From Streptomyces qaidamensis (GTDB lineage Bacteria > Actinomycetota > Actinomycetes > Streptomycetales > Streptomycetaceae), in contig NZ_CP015098.1 in NCBI RefSeq assembly GCF_001611795.1, positions 3,844,001 to 3,908,000 of the forward strand: 64,000 nucleotides of DNA, read 5' to 3'. The position numbers and the translations under genes are program-made. Positions 17,260 to 25,648 of this stretch are shown piece by piece. Positions within the stretch are counted from its first letter, which is position 1; every line of letters starts with the position of its first letter. The notes below the pieces were generated by a model. The model worked only from the letters and a program-made list of their open reading frames with translations, searched no databases and was not told the origin of the DNA.

Positions 17260-20200
17260 ATGGGGCGCCCGGAAAGACCGCTGGACCCGACGGCCGGCCC
17301 CGTGCCGCGGCTCGCGCACGAGCTCCGGGAGCTGCGCCGGACGGCCGGCGGCCCGTCCTACCGGGCCATGGCCAGGACGGCGGGGTTCTCGGCCACGACG
17401 TTGTCCCAGGCCGCGGCGGGCGAACGGCTGCCGTCGCTCGCCGTCGTCCAGGGGTATGTGCGGGCCTGCGGAGGAGACCCGGCCGAGTGGGAGCCCCGTT
17501 GGAAGGCCGCTCAGGCGGAGGCCGCCGGCGCCGCGCGCGAGGACGACGAGGACGCGGTGCCGCCGTATCGCGGACTGGCACGGTTCGAACCCGACGACCG
17601 GGCGCTGTTCTTCGGCCGGGACCGGCTGGTGGAGGAGTTGCAGGAGCTGGTCTGCGAGCACCGTTTCGCGGTGGTGTTCGGCGCGTCCGGCAGCGGGAAG
17701 TCCTCGCTGCTGCGGGCCGGACTCATCCCCCGCCTGGGGGAGAAGATCCTGGAGCTGGGCTCCCCGGCAGTCCTGCGGATCCTCACCCCGGGGCCGCGGC
17801 CCGCCTCCGAGTACGGCCACCTGCTGGCCCCGGCGCAGGACGAGCCGGAGAGCTGGGTGGTGGTGGACCAGTTCGAGGAGGTCTTCACCCTCTGCCGGGA
17901 CCGGGAGGAGCGGGCACGGTTCATCGACCTGCTGCTGGCCGCCCGGAAGCCGGACAACCGACTCCGGGTGCTCATCGCCGTACGCGCCGACTTCTACGCC
18001 CGCTGCGCCGAGCACCGCGACCTGGCGGACGGCCTGCGCGGCACCGGCCTGCTGGTCGGCCCGATGACCGCGGACGAGCTGCGGGAGGCGGTGGTCAAGC
18101 CCGCGCAGGCGGTCGGGCTCCTGGTCGAGCGGGAGCTGACCGCGCGGCTCGTCGAGGAGGTGCTCGACGAGCCCGGCGGACTGCCGATGCTGTCGCACGC
18201 CCTGCTGGAGACCTGGCGCCGCCGCAAGGGCCGGATGCTGACGCTGACCGCGTACGAGGCGGTCGGTGGAGTGCGCGGTGCGATCGCGGCCAGCGCCGAG
18301 GAGGTGTACGGGCAGTTGTCGGCGGCACAGGCCCACACCGCCCGCCGCCTGCTGCTGCGGCTCGTCGAGCCCGGGCAGGGCACCCCCGACACCCGCCGCC
18401 CGCTCTCCCGGTCCGAACTGGAGGAGTGGGGGGACCCCGACGTGCCGCCGGTGGTGGAGCGGCTGTCCGGCGCCCGCCTGCTGACCCTCGACGAGGAAAC
18501 CGTCCACCTCACCCACGAGGCCCTGCTCACGTCCTGGCCCCGGCTGCACGGCTGGATCGAGGAAGACCGCGAGCGGCTGCGCCACCACCGGAAGCTGACC
18601 GATGCCGCCCGCACATGGCTGGAGCACGACCGCGACCCCGGCGCCCTGTACCGGGGCACCCGGCTGGCCCGCGCGGAGGAGTTGTTCCCCGACCACGAGC
18701 GGGACCCCGCACTGACCGCGGCGGAACGGGCGTTCCTCACCGCCACGCTCGACGTCCGCGATGCGGAAGCCCGGGCCGCCGCCCGCTCCACACGCCGGGC
18801 ACGGGCCGCGGTGGGCGTGCTGTCGGCCGTCCTCGTGGTGGCGCTGGTCGCCGGTCTGGCCGCCTGGACACAGCGCCGGGACAACCAGCACCGGCGCACC
18901 GACGACGTGGCCCGCCGGATCGCCGACGTCGCGGACGCCCTGCGCACGACCGAACCTCGCGTCGCGCAGCTCCTGGGCGTCGCCGCGTGGCGGGTGGCCC
19001 GCCTGCCGGAGACCCGGCGGGCCCTGCTGGGCTCACTCGGCCAGCCGGAACTGGACACCTTCAGCGATCACGCGCCGGACGACAGCGCCTCCCGCTACCT
19101 GACGGACTCGGGTCGCACGTTGCTCAGCGTCGAGGGCCGTACCTGGCGGACCTGGGACGTGGCACGGCACCGGCGGATCGCCTCGGGACGGTTGCCTGCG
19201 GGCGGGCTGGTGCTCGGGGCGAGTCCGGACGGCCGGCTGCTGGCGGTCCACGCGGACGACGGCGTACGGCTGTGGGACACGGCCGTCGGACGGTGGAGCG
19301 GTGACCGGCTTCCGGCGTCGTCCGGCGTGAACTTCGCCGGAAGCAGCTACGCCGTGAGCGACGTGGACGACTTCCGGGTGCAGGTCCGTTCGAACGCGGA
19401 CGGCAGGCTGCTGTTCGAGACGCAGTCGGCGACCGTGGTCCCCAGCGCGGACGGCCGACTGGTCGCGTTCTGCCATGCCGGTGACGGGCTGCGGGTGCGG
19501 GACCTGCGAAGCGGGCGCACGGTGCCCGGGCGCTGGGAGCATGGCGGCGAGGTCTGCGGCGACGAGCGGGCACAGCTGGTGCTCGGCGACGGGAAGCGGC
19601 TCGCCGCCGTGAACGGCACCGGCGTGCGCGTCTTCGACGTCCGAACGGGGCGGCAGCTGGCCGACCTGCAGGACGCAGGGGTGAAGCTGGCCGCCTTCAG
19701 CAAGGACGGGAACTTCCTGGCGACCGCCGACGGGGAGGAGCTCAGGGTGTGGCGGCTGGGCGTCGACGCCCCGGTGTTCCGGCACTCCCTCAACAACCAG
19801 CATCTGTACGGCGCTCTGGCCTGGGACCCGGCTCACCCGGTGCTGCGGTATCTGGAGGGCGGCACGGTGCACTCGCTGGACGTCGCGACGGCCGTGACCT
19901 CCGCCTGGCAGGACCGGCCACTGGACAAGGTGCTGATCGGCCCTGACGGCCGTACCGTCGTCACCGCCCGGCGCATCGGTGACCGCTACGGCTTCGAACT
20001 GCGCGACACCCTCGGCGGGCGGCTGCTGCGGACGCTGCCGTCCCCGCCGCTCCCCGTCTCCCGCGACCCCGCCCGGCCGGTGGACGCCGAGCAGACCCTT
20101 GCCCTGCTGGCCTTCGGCCCCGACGGCACGTCGCTCGCGTACGGTGTCTCGGCCCCGGGCAGCGAGGCGTCCACGCAGCGCATCACGATCTGGGACGTCA

Positions 20201-21000
20201 GGCGGGGGCGGGCCCGCACGACGGTGGATCTGGCGCCGGGCGGGCCGGACGGGGCGGTGATCACGCTCGCCCTGGGCCCGGACGCCCGCACGCTCTACGC
20301 CGCCCGCACCCTGGCCGAAGGCACGCTGAGCAACGAGGTCTGGGACACCGCGCACCATCGCAGGACGGCGGCCCTCCCGGCGCTGTCCAGCCACCACCTC
20401 GCCGTCCGCCCCGACGGCGGGCTCCTGACCGGCGACAACCGTTCGGCGGCCCTGCCCGGCGGCAAGGTCGCCGGACAGGACCTCGTCCAGGGCGAAGAGC
20501 TCGGCGCCCTCGCCTTCTCCCCCGACGGTTCGCGGCTGGCGGCGGGGGACCAGACGGGCCGGGTGGCGCTGTGGGACGGGATGCTGCGGCAGCGGGCGGG
20601 AGTCCTGCCGAGCGTCTTCCCCACACTCCCGGAGGGCATCTCCGACTCACTCCTCGGCGACACCTCGGAGGCCGTCAGCGCCCTCGCCGTCAGTCCTGAC
20701 GGCAGCACGCTGGCGGTGGGCGGCGAGGCGGGGACTCTCCAGCTGTGGGACATCGCCACGCAGCAGCCGATCGGCGGTCCGCTGACGACACCGGGCGAGG
20801 CGATCGACACGGTGGCGTTCGCCGAGGACAGCTCCACGGTGTACGCGGGGAGCGCGCACGTGCCCCTCCAGCGCTACACGATCCGCCCGTCGGAGGCCGT
20901 CGAGTCGGTATGCGCGCGAGCGGGCGGCGGCGACCTCACTCGGGCGCAGTGGCGGACGTACGTGCGTGACGTGCCGTACCGCGAGGTGTGCGGTGACTGA
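17260..21000 (+). CDS. HTH - STAND ATPase - TM - WD40 repeat protein
   Basis: A 1246-residue multidomain protein. Residues 15-85 resemble an XRE-type HTH (YRAMARTAGFSATTLSQAAA). Residues about 100-500 form an nSTAND1-type NTPase with Walker A GASGSGKSS (141-149) and Walker B VVDQFEE (201-207). One transmembrane helix lies at about 516-537 (VGVLSAVLVVALVAGLAAW). Residues about 600-1235 form a beta-propeller with many D-[STG]-R-LW-like WD repeats. The topology suggests a cytoplasmic DNA-binding and ATPase part and an external propeller. ATG 17260 is chosen because GGAGG (17248-17252) is too close to ATG 17254. It probably senses a signal and may control the flanking toxin genes. Confidence 0.88.
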   Translation: MGRPERPLDPTAGPVPRLAHELRELRRTAGGPSYRAMARTAGFSATTLSQAAAGERLPSLAVVQGYVRACGGDPAEWEPRWKAAQAEAAGAAREDDEDAVPPYRGLARFEPDDRALFFGRDRLVEELQELVCEHRFAVVFGASGSGKSSLLRAGLIPRLGEKILELGSPAVLRILTPGPRPASEYGHLLAPAQDEPESWVVVDQFEEVFTLCRDREERARFIDLLLAARKPDNRLRVLIAVRADFYARCAEHRDLADGLRGTGLLVGPMTADELREAVVKPAQAVGLLVERELTARLVEEVLDEPGGLPMLSHALLETWRRRKGRMLTLTAYEAVGGVRGAIAASAEEVYGQLSAAQAHTARRLLLRLVEPGQGTPDTRRPLSRSELEEWGDPDVPPVVERLSGARLLTLDEETVHLTHEALLTSWPRLHGWIEEDRERLRHHRKLTDAARTWLEHDRDPGALYRGTRLARAEELFPDHERDPALTAAERAFLTATLDVRDAEARAAARSTRRARAAVGVLSAVLVVALVAGLAAWTQRRDNQHRRTDDVARRIADVADALRTTEPRVAQLLGVAAWRVARLPETRRALLGSLGQPELDTFSDHAPDDSASRYLTDSGRTLLSVEGRTWRTWDVARHRRIASGRLPAGGLVLGASPDGRLLAVHADDGVRLWDTAVGRWSGDRLPASSGVNFAGSSYAVSDVDDFRVQVRSNADGRLLFETQSATVVPSADGRLVAFCHAGDGLRVRDLRSGRTVPGRWEHGGEVCGDERAQLVLGDGKRLAAVNGTGVRVFDVRTGRQLADLQDAGVKLAAFSKDGNFLATADGEELRVWRLGVDAPVFRHSLNNQHLYGALAWDPAHPVLRYLEGGTVHSLDVATAVTSAWQDRPLDKVLIGPDGRTVVTARRIGDRYGFELRDTLGGRLLRTLPSPPLPVSRDPARPVDAEQTLALLAFGPDGTSLAYGVSAPGSEASTQRITIWDVRRGRARTTVDLAPGGPDGAVITLALGPDARTLYAARTLAEGTLSNEVWDTAHHRRTAALPALSSHHLAVRPDGGLLTGDNRSAALPGGKVAGQDLVQGEELGALAFSPDGSRLAAGDQTGRVALWDGMLRQRAGVLPSVFPTLPEGISDSLLGDTSEAVSALAVSPDGSTLAVGGEAGTLQLWDIATQQPIGGPLTTPGEAIDTVAFAEDSSTVYAGSAHVPLQRYTIRPSEAVESVCARAGGGDLTRAQWRTYVRDVPYREVCGD

Positions 21001-21012
21001 CCCGTCCGGCAT

Positions 21013-21067
21013 TGATTTCCCTGGTCAGAGGCGATTGATTGACCTGATGGAAAGGCTGGCCGATCAA
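21013..21067 (+). promoter_or_regulatory. TTGATTGAC box upstream of the pore-former-like gene
   Basis: GATTGATTGACCTGA (21033-21047) is identical to the inverted 15-mer at 17106-17120 and is followed 12 bases later by CCGATCAA, mirroring the bipartite layout at the RIP promoter. A TTGATT half-copy precedes it at 21013. It lies 133 bases before the start of the secreted protein. Confidence 0.6.
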
Positions 21068-21179
21068 CCCCCCGGTCCCTGACGATCGACCCGTCGCTGC
21101 CCCGGTCCGACTCCCCCCTCGGCCGGGGCAGCGGCCCGACCCGACCCGCGGGTCGAGGAGTCCGACGGGAGAACGACCC

Positions 21180-21836
21180 ATGAAGATCCGGAAGACCGGC
21201 CGCCGCCGGACGGCCGTGCTGACATCGGCCCTCGCCCTGGCACTGATCCCCCTCTCCACGGGCACGGCCAGCGCCAACACCAGCCCTGGCTGGGGCGACG
21301 ACAGGCCCGATGTGATCTGGGACTGCAACAACGGCAAGACCGACCTGTGCCAGTACCACGAGGTCAACGCGTGGACCCAGCTGGGCAAGCGGCGTCAGGT
21401 CGGCAACCCGGTGTACAACTGCGCGGGCAGCAGGGACCTGGGCTTCGACCTCGCCTTCAGGACCGACCGCAGCACCTCGTACTCCTTCCAGCAGGAGACG
21501 AAGGTGGAGGTCAAGGCCGGATTCTCGGACGTGCTCGAAGGGGGCATGTCCGCCAGCCTGTCGCAGACGGAGAAGTGGGAGGTCGGCAGGACCACAAGCG
21601 CCGGCACCACACTCAAGGGCGTCATACCGCCCCATATGGCGGGCGGGTACTGGTTCGCGCCGTACTGGCGGAAATCCCAGGGGTGGGTGGAGGTCCACTA
21701 CGGCAAGCGCAAGCACGGCCACTACTTCTGGTATTACCCCGGCAAGGGCTCCACGGGTGTCCAGATCGCCACGCCGGTGATGAACTCGGACGGCTCGATG
21801 AAGGGCAAGTGGTACTGGGCGACTTGGAAGTGCTGA
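21180..21836 (+). CDS. Secreted protein, probable aerolysin/ETX-MTX2-type beta-pore former
   Basis: A 218-residue protein. The signal peptide has a likely cut after TASA (residue 33). Mature segment 95-145 shows the alternating Ser/Thr and hydrophobic pattern of aerolysin-like pore loops: STSYSFQQETKVEVKAGF, then GGMSASLSQTEKWEVG. It is followed by GTTLKGVIPPHMAGGYW, resembling the PP-turn of ETX/MTX2 toxins. Four Cys (49, 57, 81, 218) could form disulphides. The C-terminus is rich in aromatic residues. The family assignment rests on pattern, not a search. The shared promoter box ties it to the RIP/STAND pair. Confidence 0.6.
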   Translation: MKIRKTGRRRTAVLTSALALALIPLSTGTASANTSPGWGDDRPDVIWDCNNGKTDLCQYHEVNAWTQLGKRRQVGNPVYNCAGSRDLGFDLAFRTDRSTSYSFQQETKVEVKAGFSDVLEGGMSASLSQTEKWEVGRTTSAGTTLKGVIPPHMAGGYWFAPYWRKSQGWVEVHYGKRKHGHYFWYYPGKGSTGVQIATPVMNSDGSMKGKWYWATWKC

Positions 21837-21849
21837 CCCGGCCGGCTTC

Positions 21850-22044
21850 GTGGTTCACATCCCCGAGCACCTCCAGCAGTCCCCGAGTACGCCCGCGTCC
21901 ACCGGCTCGTCTACCCCTACTGCAGTGACGCCGAGTCGGACCGCTCCCAGCTCGACGCCTCCCTGTGGAACGGCCGCCTGCTCCTCACCCTCGGTTTCGT
22001 CCTCACCCGAAGAGAGGTCACCCTTGCTGAGCCCCACCGCCTGA
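21850..22044 (+). pseudogene. Frameshifted remnant of an unrecognised gene
   Basis: Two frames join into one protein-like stretch: FVVHIPEHLQQ in one, then EYARVHRLVYPY and LDASLWNGRLLLTLGFVLTR in the next (+1 shift near 21883). Both have the composition of true streptomycete protein. No start is visible and the family is not recognised. It is probably a relic left by earlier insertion events beside the tRNA. Bases 22045-22255 hold no gene. Confidence 0.4.
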
Positions 22045-22255
22045 GCACCCCACCGCCCACCCACCAACACCAGCGCCCGCCCGAGCCCCGATCCGGTACC
22101 CTGTGGATCGAGCGCCTCGGCGGGCGCTGCGGCATGTCACCAGGCCCAGCCTGTCCACGCGCCACAGCGGTCGCCTCCAGGACGCTCAGGGCTTGACAGA
22201 CAGACCTGGCCACGGGCACTTCACCGAGTTCCGTGCAAGGTTTCGATCAAGCCCC

Positions 22256-22331
22256 GCCTTCGTAGCTCAGGGGATAGAGCACCGCTCTCCTAAAGCGGGT
22301 GTCGCAGGTTCGAATCCTGCCGGGGGCACCA
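22256..22331 (+). tRNA. tRNA-Arg (CCU), including CCA
   Basis: A complete cloverleaf: acceptor GCCTTCG with CGGGGGC (G-U pairs allowed), D arm GCTC/GAGC, anticodon stem CCGCT/AGCGG with loop CTCCTAA (anticodon CCU), and T arm GCAGG-TTCGAAT-CCTGC, then A and CCA. Its 3' half is the attachment site of the adjacent integrative element, which restores the tRNA end on insertion. Confidence 0.95.
22287..22329 (+). repeat. att core copy A (inside tRNA-Arg)
   Basis: A 43-bp direct repeat running from CTCCTAAAG (anticodon loop) to GGGGGCAC. Identical copies are at 35990-36032 and 38601-38643. It marks the left junction of the integrated AICE, next to int. Confidence 0.92.
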
Positions 22332-22335
22332 GCCA

Positions 22336-22369
22336 AAAGGCCCCGGACCGATCTTGGTCCGGGGCCTTT
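22336..22369. terminator. Bidirectional terminator between tRNA and int
   Basis: A perfect 14-bp stem AAAGGCCCCGGACC / GGTCCGGGGCCTTT with a 6-base loop and A/T-rich flanks works for both the tRNA and the int transcript. Confidence 0.8.
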
Positions 22370-22388
22370 GACATCTACTTCTGACATC
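22369..22388. repeat. Arm-type TGACATC pair beside att core A
   Basis: Two TGACATC copies 13 bp apart lie 40 bp from the core. The same pair with the same spacing lies beside core C (38690-38709) and left of core B (35883-35902), as expected for integrase arm sites. Confidence 0.6.
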
Positions 22389-22399
22389 AACGCGGGCGG

Positions 22400-23551
22400 T
22401 CACTCGCGGATGGGGCGTCTCCTGAGCAGGCGATCCATGTGGCTCATGGCTTCGCGCTGCGTGTCCTGGACGACGTGGGTGTAGACGTCCATCGTAATGC
22501 TGATCTGGGAGTGACCGAGGATCTCCATCACGACTCGGGGAGCGACTCCGGCCGCCGTGAGCAAGGTGGCCGTTCCATGGCGAGCGTCGTGCAGCCGGAT
22601 CACACGGAGGCCGGCGGACTGGGCGACGCGGGTGAAGGAGCGGTACAGGTTGCGCGGCTCGACAGGGCGGCCGGTGCGGGTGGCGAAGACGTAGTCCGAC
22701 TCCTGCCACCTCTCCCCCGCCTTGGCGCGAGCGTCCGTCTGCCGTAGGCGGTGCCAGCGCAGGGGCGCAATGCAGAGGGCGGGGAGAGGGACCGCCCGGC
22801 GACGGCGGCTCTTGGGGTCGTCGTCGTACAGAACGCCGCGGCGGCGCTGGACCTGGTGGCGGACGTACAGGACACGGTTGTCGAGGTCGAGGTCCGACCA
22901 GCGCAGGCCCACGATCTCTCCTCGGCGGAGCCCCATGGCGATGGCGAGCACGAAGGCCGCGTAGAGCGGGTCCTTGCGGGAGGCAGCGAGGAAGTCGAGC
23001 GTCTCGTCGAGGGTCCAGGGGTGCAGCTCGGGCTTGTCCGTGCGGGGCGGCTCGACGAGCTTGGCGACGTTGCGCGCGATGAGCTCCTCGCGACAGGCGG
23101 AAGACAGAGCCGAGCGCAGAACTCGGTGCGACTCCTTGGCCGTTGCGGCGGTCGTCTCCTTCTCCAGGCGGACGAGGAACCGGCGGACGTCGGCGACGCC
23201 GAGGGATTCCAGCCGCTTGGCACCGAGCAGAGGCACCAGGTAGAGCCGGACGTGTGCCTCGTACTTGTCGAACGTGCTGTGCTTCCGCCGGGGCTTGATG
23301 ACGTTGTCCAGCCAGTACGGGAGCCAGTCCGAGAGCTTGGCCGACTTGGTGGGCACTGGCACGCCCTGGTCGACCTTGTCGAGCAGCTCGCGACGCTTGG
23401 CGTCACACTCGGCCCAGGTCTTGCCGTAGGCGAACTTACGGGCGCGGGTGCCGTCCGGCTGGAGGACGTAGACCGCGCACTGGAAGCGTCCGTCCTTGCG
23501 CTTGGTGATGGTGCCGGCGCCGTTGGGGTTCCGCTTGCGTTGCTGGGCCAT
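22400..23551 (-). CDS. int: AICE tyrosine recombinase (integrase)
   Basis: A 383-residue phage-type integrase that recombines element attP with the tRNA-Arg attB. It has an N-terminal arm-binding domain, a SAM-like core-binding domain (residues about 70-160), and a catalytic domain with Arg210 (MGLRRGEIVGL), HDARHG (His321, Arg324), GHS (His347) and Tyr357 (TMDVYTHV). The start ATG overlaps the xis stop (TGATG), so a longer upstream reading is rejected. Translational coupling to xis is typical of pSAM2-type elements. A truncated near-identical copy remains at 38721-39197. Confidence 0.95.
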   Translation of the reverse strand: MAQQRKRNPNGAGTITKRKDGRFQCAVYVLQPDGTRARKFAYGKTWAECDAKRRELLDKVDQGVPVPTKSAKLSDWLPYWLDNVIKPRRKHSTFDKYEAHVRLYLVPLLGAKRLESLGVADVRRFLVRLEKETTAATAKESHRVLRSALSSACREELIARNVAKLVEPPRTDKPELHPWTLDETLDFLAASRKDPLYAAFVLAIAMGLRRGEIVGLRWSDLDLDNRVLYVRHQVQRRRGVLYDDDPKSRRRRAVPLPALCIAPLRWHRLRQTDARAKAGERWQESDYVFATRTGRPVEPRNLYRSFTRVAQSAGLRVIRLHDARHGTATLLTAAGVAPRVVMEILGHSQISITMDVYTHVVQDTQREAMSHMDRLLRRRPIRE

Positions 23552-23733
23552 CAGGCAGCCGCCTCCAGTTCGTGGGTGATGTACTCGCGGACAGCCCGCG
23601 CGGGGATCCGACGGCACCGGCCGATGGTGATCGAGGGCAGACGACGGGAGCGGATGAGGTCGTAGACGGTGGAGCGACCGAGCTTCAGCCGCTCCATCAC
23701 GTCAGGCACCGTCAGCAGTTCGTCGTCATGCAT
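23551..23733 (-). CDS. xis: Excisionase, HTH_17/MerR-like
   Basis: A 60-residue DNA-binding protein with TVPDVMERLKLGRSTVYDLI, the winged-helix excisionase fold, then RRLPSITIGRCRRIP. It directs Int toward excision. ATG 23733 follows GGAAGGAGAG. It sits between rep and int, overlapping rep by 8 bases and int by one, so rep-xis-int are probably one transcript, as in pSAM2. Confidence 0.92.
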   Translation of the reverse strand: MHDDELLTVPDVMERLKLGRSTVYDLIRSRRLPSITIGRCRRIPARAVREYITHELEAAA

Positions 23734-25072
23734 GGGTGGGCTCTCCTTCCGTTCCGGGGGCGGGTTCGAGGGATGCGGCAAGCCAGGCTTCGGCCTCCGA
23801 GAGGCCGGTTCCGGCGAAGACCCAGTGCGAGAGCACGTACGTCGTGTCGGTCTCGGGGCCGTTGGCAGGTGTGGCTTGCGCACGGCGCCATTCGGCGCGG
23901 GCGTCGCGGAGGGCGCCGAGGGTGGTGGAGTAGCGGCGGGATTTGGTGGAGAAGTGGCCGCGGAAGCCGAGCATGTGGGCCCAGGCGCGCAGGCGGAGGT
24001 GTTCGAGGTCCTTGCGTGTGCCGAGGAACCAAGCGGTGCGGATCAGGCGGCGGGCGTGGTCGCTGATGTCGAGCTGGGCGAGTTCGGCGGCGAACTTGAG
24101 CGGCCGGTCGAGAGCTCCCGTCGCAGTCTCAGCACCCTTGGTGGCGTACTTGGCGATGTAGGCGGCGACGGCCCGCTCGGTTAGCTCCTGGCCATCGTTG
24201 AAGTCCGCCGAGCGGATGGTGCGGACGTCGAGTTGGCTGCCGAAGGTGAAGGTGTGGGAGCGGCCGTCGATGGTCGGGCCGTCCACGCGGACCTTGGCGG
24301 TGGCGCTGCGGATGGCGTCAGTGAGCAGGTCGGCGGTTGCCCAGGTAGGGGGTGAGGGGTCGCCGCCGCTGGGGCCGTCGATGCGGATGACGGCGTGGAA
24401 GTGGACCGCGCCGCGCTTCTGGTACTCGGCGACCTTGGCAAAGGACACGCGGGCGTGCTCGCGAAAGCGCCGCTGAGACAGGCCGGCGCGCTTGGCAACC
24501 TCCCGGCGCAGGTACGTCGAGAAGCGCCGCCAGAGCGGACCGGCGTGGGCGTTCCAGAGCACGGCGGCTTCGTAGTCGTAGGTGTCCGGGTCGAGCGCGG
24601 TGCCAAGTTCGTCGTCGTCCTGGTCGTGGTGGGTTCCGCAGCGACAGGGGCGCCCGCTGGAGGGGCGGTTGTGGACCGGGCCGAAGCTCGGCGCGGTGAA
24701 GGTGGCGAACACGCGAGGGTGGGCGGCGACGTGTTCGGGGGTGCCCTTGCCGCCGCGCAGGCCGGAGATGATCAGGTGGAAGGTGTCGCGGCGGTAGACC
24801 TCGGCGCAGGCCGCGCAGCGGGTCGTGCGGCGGTTGTTGCAGCGGACGAGGAGCTGTCCGGCCGGGAGGCTGGTCGAGTCGAGGCGGTGGAGGACGTTGC
24901 CGATCTCGCCGGTCGTGGTGTCGACGTCGTACTCGGTGCGGTGGCCGTCGAGGCGGATCGGGTGGGTGCAGCCGCCGAGTCCTGAGAGTTGGCGGAGGAT
25001 ACCCGGCAGTGTGCCCTGAGCGGCCAGGTTCGCGAGTTCCGGGAGTGGGGCCGGAGTGGTGCGGGTGAAGAT
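23726..25072 (-). CDS. RepSA-like replication initiator with non-canonical start
   Basis: About 448 residues if read from position 25072. Motifs are a Cys-rich finger (TTRCAACAEVYRR), the HUH-type GAVHFHAVIRIDG (around residue 225) and VAAYIAKYATKG, as in rolling-circle Rep proteins of pSAM2-type elements. It nicks the element's origin after excision. Oddity: clear coding sequence (IFTRTTPAPLPELANLAA) extends far upstream of the first ordinary start (GTG 24712). The site at normal spacing from AGAAGGGG is ATC (25072) where ATG would be expected. Either ATC is used or rep has lost its start; reading from 24712 would remove the first 120 residues. Confidence 0.8.
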   Translation of the reverse strand: MFTRTTPAPLPELANLAAQGTLPGILRQLSGLGGCTHPIRLDGHRTEYDVDTTTGEIGNVLHRLDSTSLPAGQLLVRCNNRRTTRCAACAEVYRRDTFHLIISGLRGGKGTPEHVAAHPRVFATFTAPSFGPVHNRPSSGRPCRCGTHHDQDDDELGTALDPDTYDYEAAVLWNAHAGPLWRRFSTYLRREVAKRAGLSQRRFREHARVSFAKVAEYQKRGAVHFHAVIRIDGPSGGDPSPPTWATADLLTDAIRSATAKVRVDGPTIDGRSHTFTFGSQLDVRTIRSADFNDGQELTERAVAAYIAKYATKGAETATGALDRPLKFAAELAQLDISDHARRLIRTAWFLGTRKDLEHLRLRAWAHMLGFRGHFSTKSRRYSTTLGALRDARAEWRRAQATPANGPETDTTYVLSHWVFAGTGLSEAEAWLAASLEPAPGTEGEPTHA

Positions 25073-25167
25073 GGCGATTCCCCTTCTGACTTGCTGGGTC
25101 GGGAGGAGCAGGCGCCGGGGCGGCGAAATGCTTGGTCGTGTGCCGCCGCCCCGGAGGCTGGCGCGGT

Positions 25168-25413
25168 TCAGCGGCGGTGGTGATCGCGGAGCATGGAGCG
25201 CAGGACGACGGCGGCAACGGCAACGGAGATGGCCGTGACGGCGACGGCCGCCAGGAGCGCGGTAAGGACGACCCCGCCGACGACCAAGGCCACGACGGTC
25301 TTCTGATCGATGGAGACCGACGGGAGTGAACGCCGTACGGGCGGCGGCTCGGTCGGGGTGTGGGTGTGCGCGGGCGGCGGGGTCGGGCTGTCGGGGTACT
25401 TCGGGAGGAACAC
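25168..25413 (-). CDS. SpdD-like plasmid spread protein
   Basis: An 81-residue small membrane protein. A proline-rich N-terminus (MFLPKYPDSPTPPPA) is followed by one long hydrophobic segment (VVALVVGGVVLTALLAAVAV) and a basic tail, as in SpdD proteins of Streptomyces conjugative elements. They help the element spread between compartments of the recipient mycelium. A KorSA-type box (ACTCGTCTA) lies just upstream, which suggests that rep-xis-int and this gene are repressed together. Confidence 0.8.
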   Translation of the reverse strand: MFLPKYPDSPTPPPAHTHTPTEPPPVRRSLPSVSIDQKTVVALVVGGVVLTALLAAVAVTAISVAVAAVVLRSMLRDHHRR

Positions 25414-25429
25414 GGGCCAGGTCTCCTTA

Positions 25430-25443
25430 TCTACTCGTCTAGG
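25430..25443 (-). promoter_or_regulatory. KorSA-type box upstream of spdD
   Basis: CTACTCGTCTAGG matches the ACTCGTCTA core found at three other positions in this element, all in front of transfer or regulatory genes. Confidence 0.55.
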
Positions 25444-25633
25444 CGTATGAGCCGTTTATGACGGTCACGCCAGAGCGCGTGCCGGACTCGATGGCGGGGG
25501 CGAGGAAGGTGCGGGAGAGCCAGAAGCCGAAGAGAGCGATCAGGACGACGATCCAGACGCGGACGCCGAGGAACCTGACTGCTCCCCAGGCGAAGAAACC
25601 GAGGACGACGACAAGCGGAAGGCTGACGGTCAC
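25439..25633 (-). CDS. Small membrane protein of the AICE spread cluster
   Basis: A 64-residue protein with two hydrophobic helices (LPLVVVLGFFAWGAVRFLG and VWIVVLIALFGFWLS) and a polar tail. Its place between spdD and the other transfer genes fits the small spd proteins of pSAM2-like elements. No precise family was recognised. Confidence 0.65.
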   Translation of the reverse strand: MTVSLPLVVVLGFFAWGAVRFLGVRVWIVVLIALFGFWLSRTFLAPAIESGTRSGVTVINGSYA

Positions 25634-25648
25634 GGGTCGGGAATCCTT

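Noticed and set aside
24318..25223. 300-codon ORF overlapping the 5' part of rep
   Set aside because: Pro/Arg/His-rich shadow frame; the rep frame carries all conserved motifs through this region.
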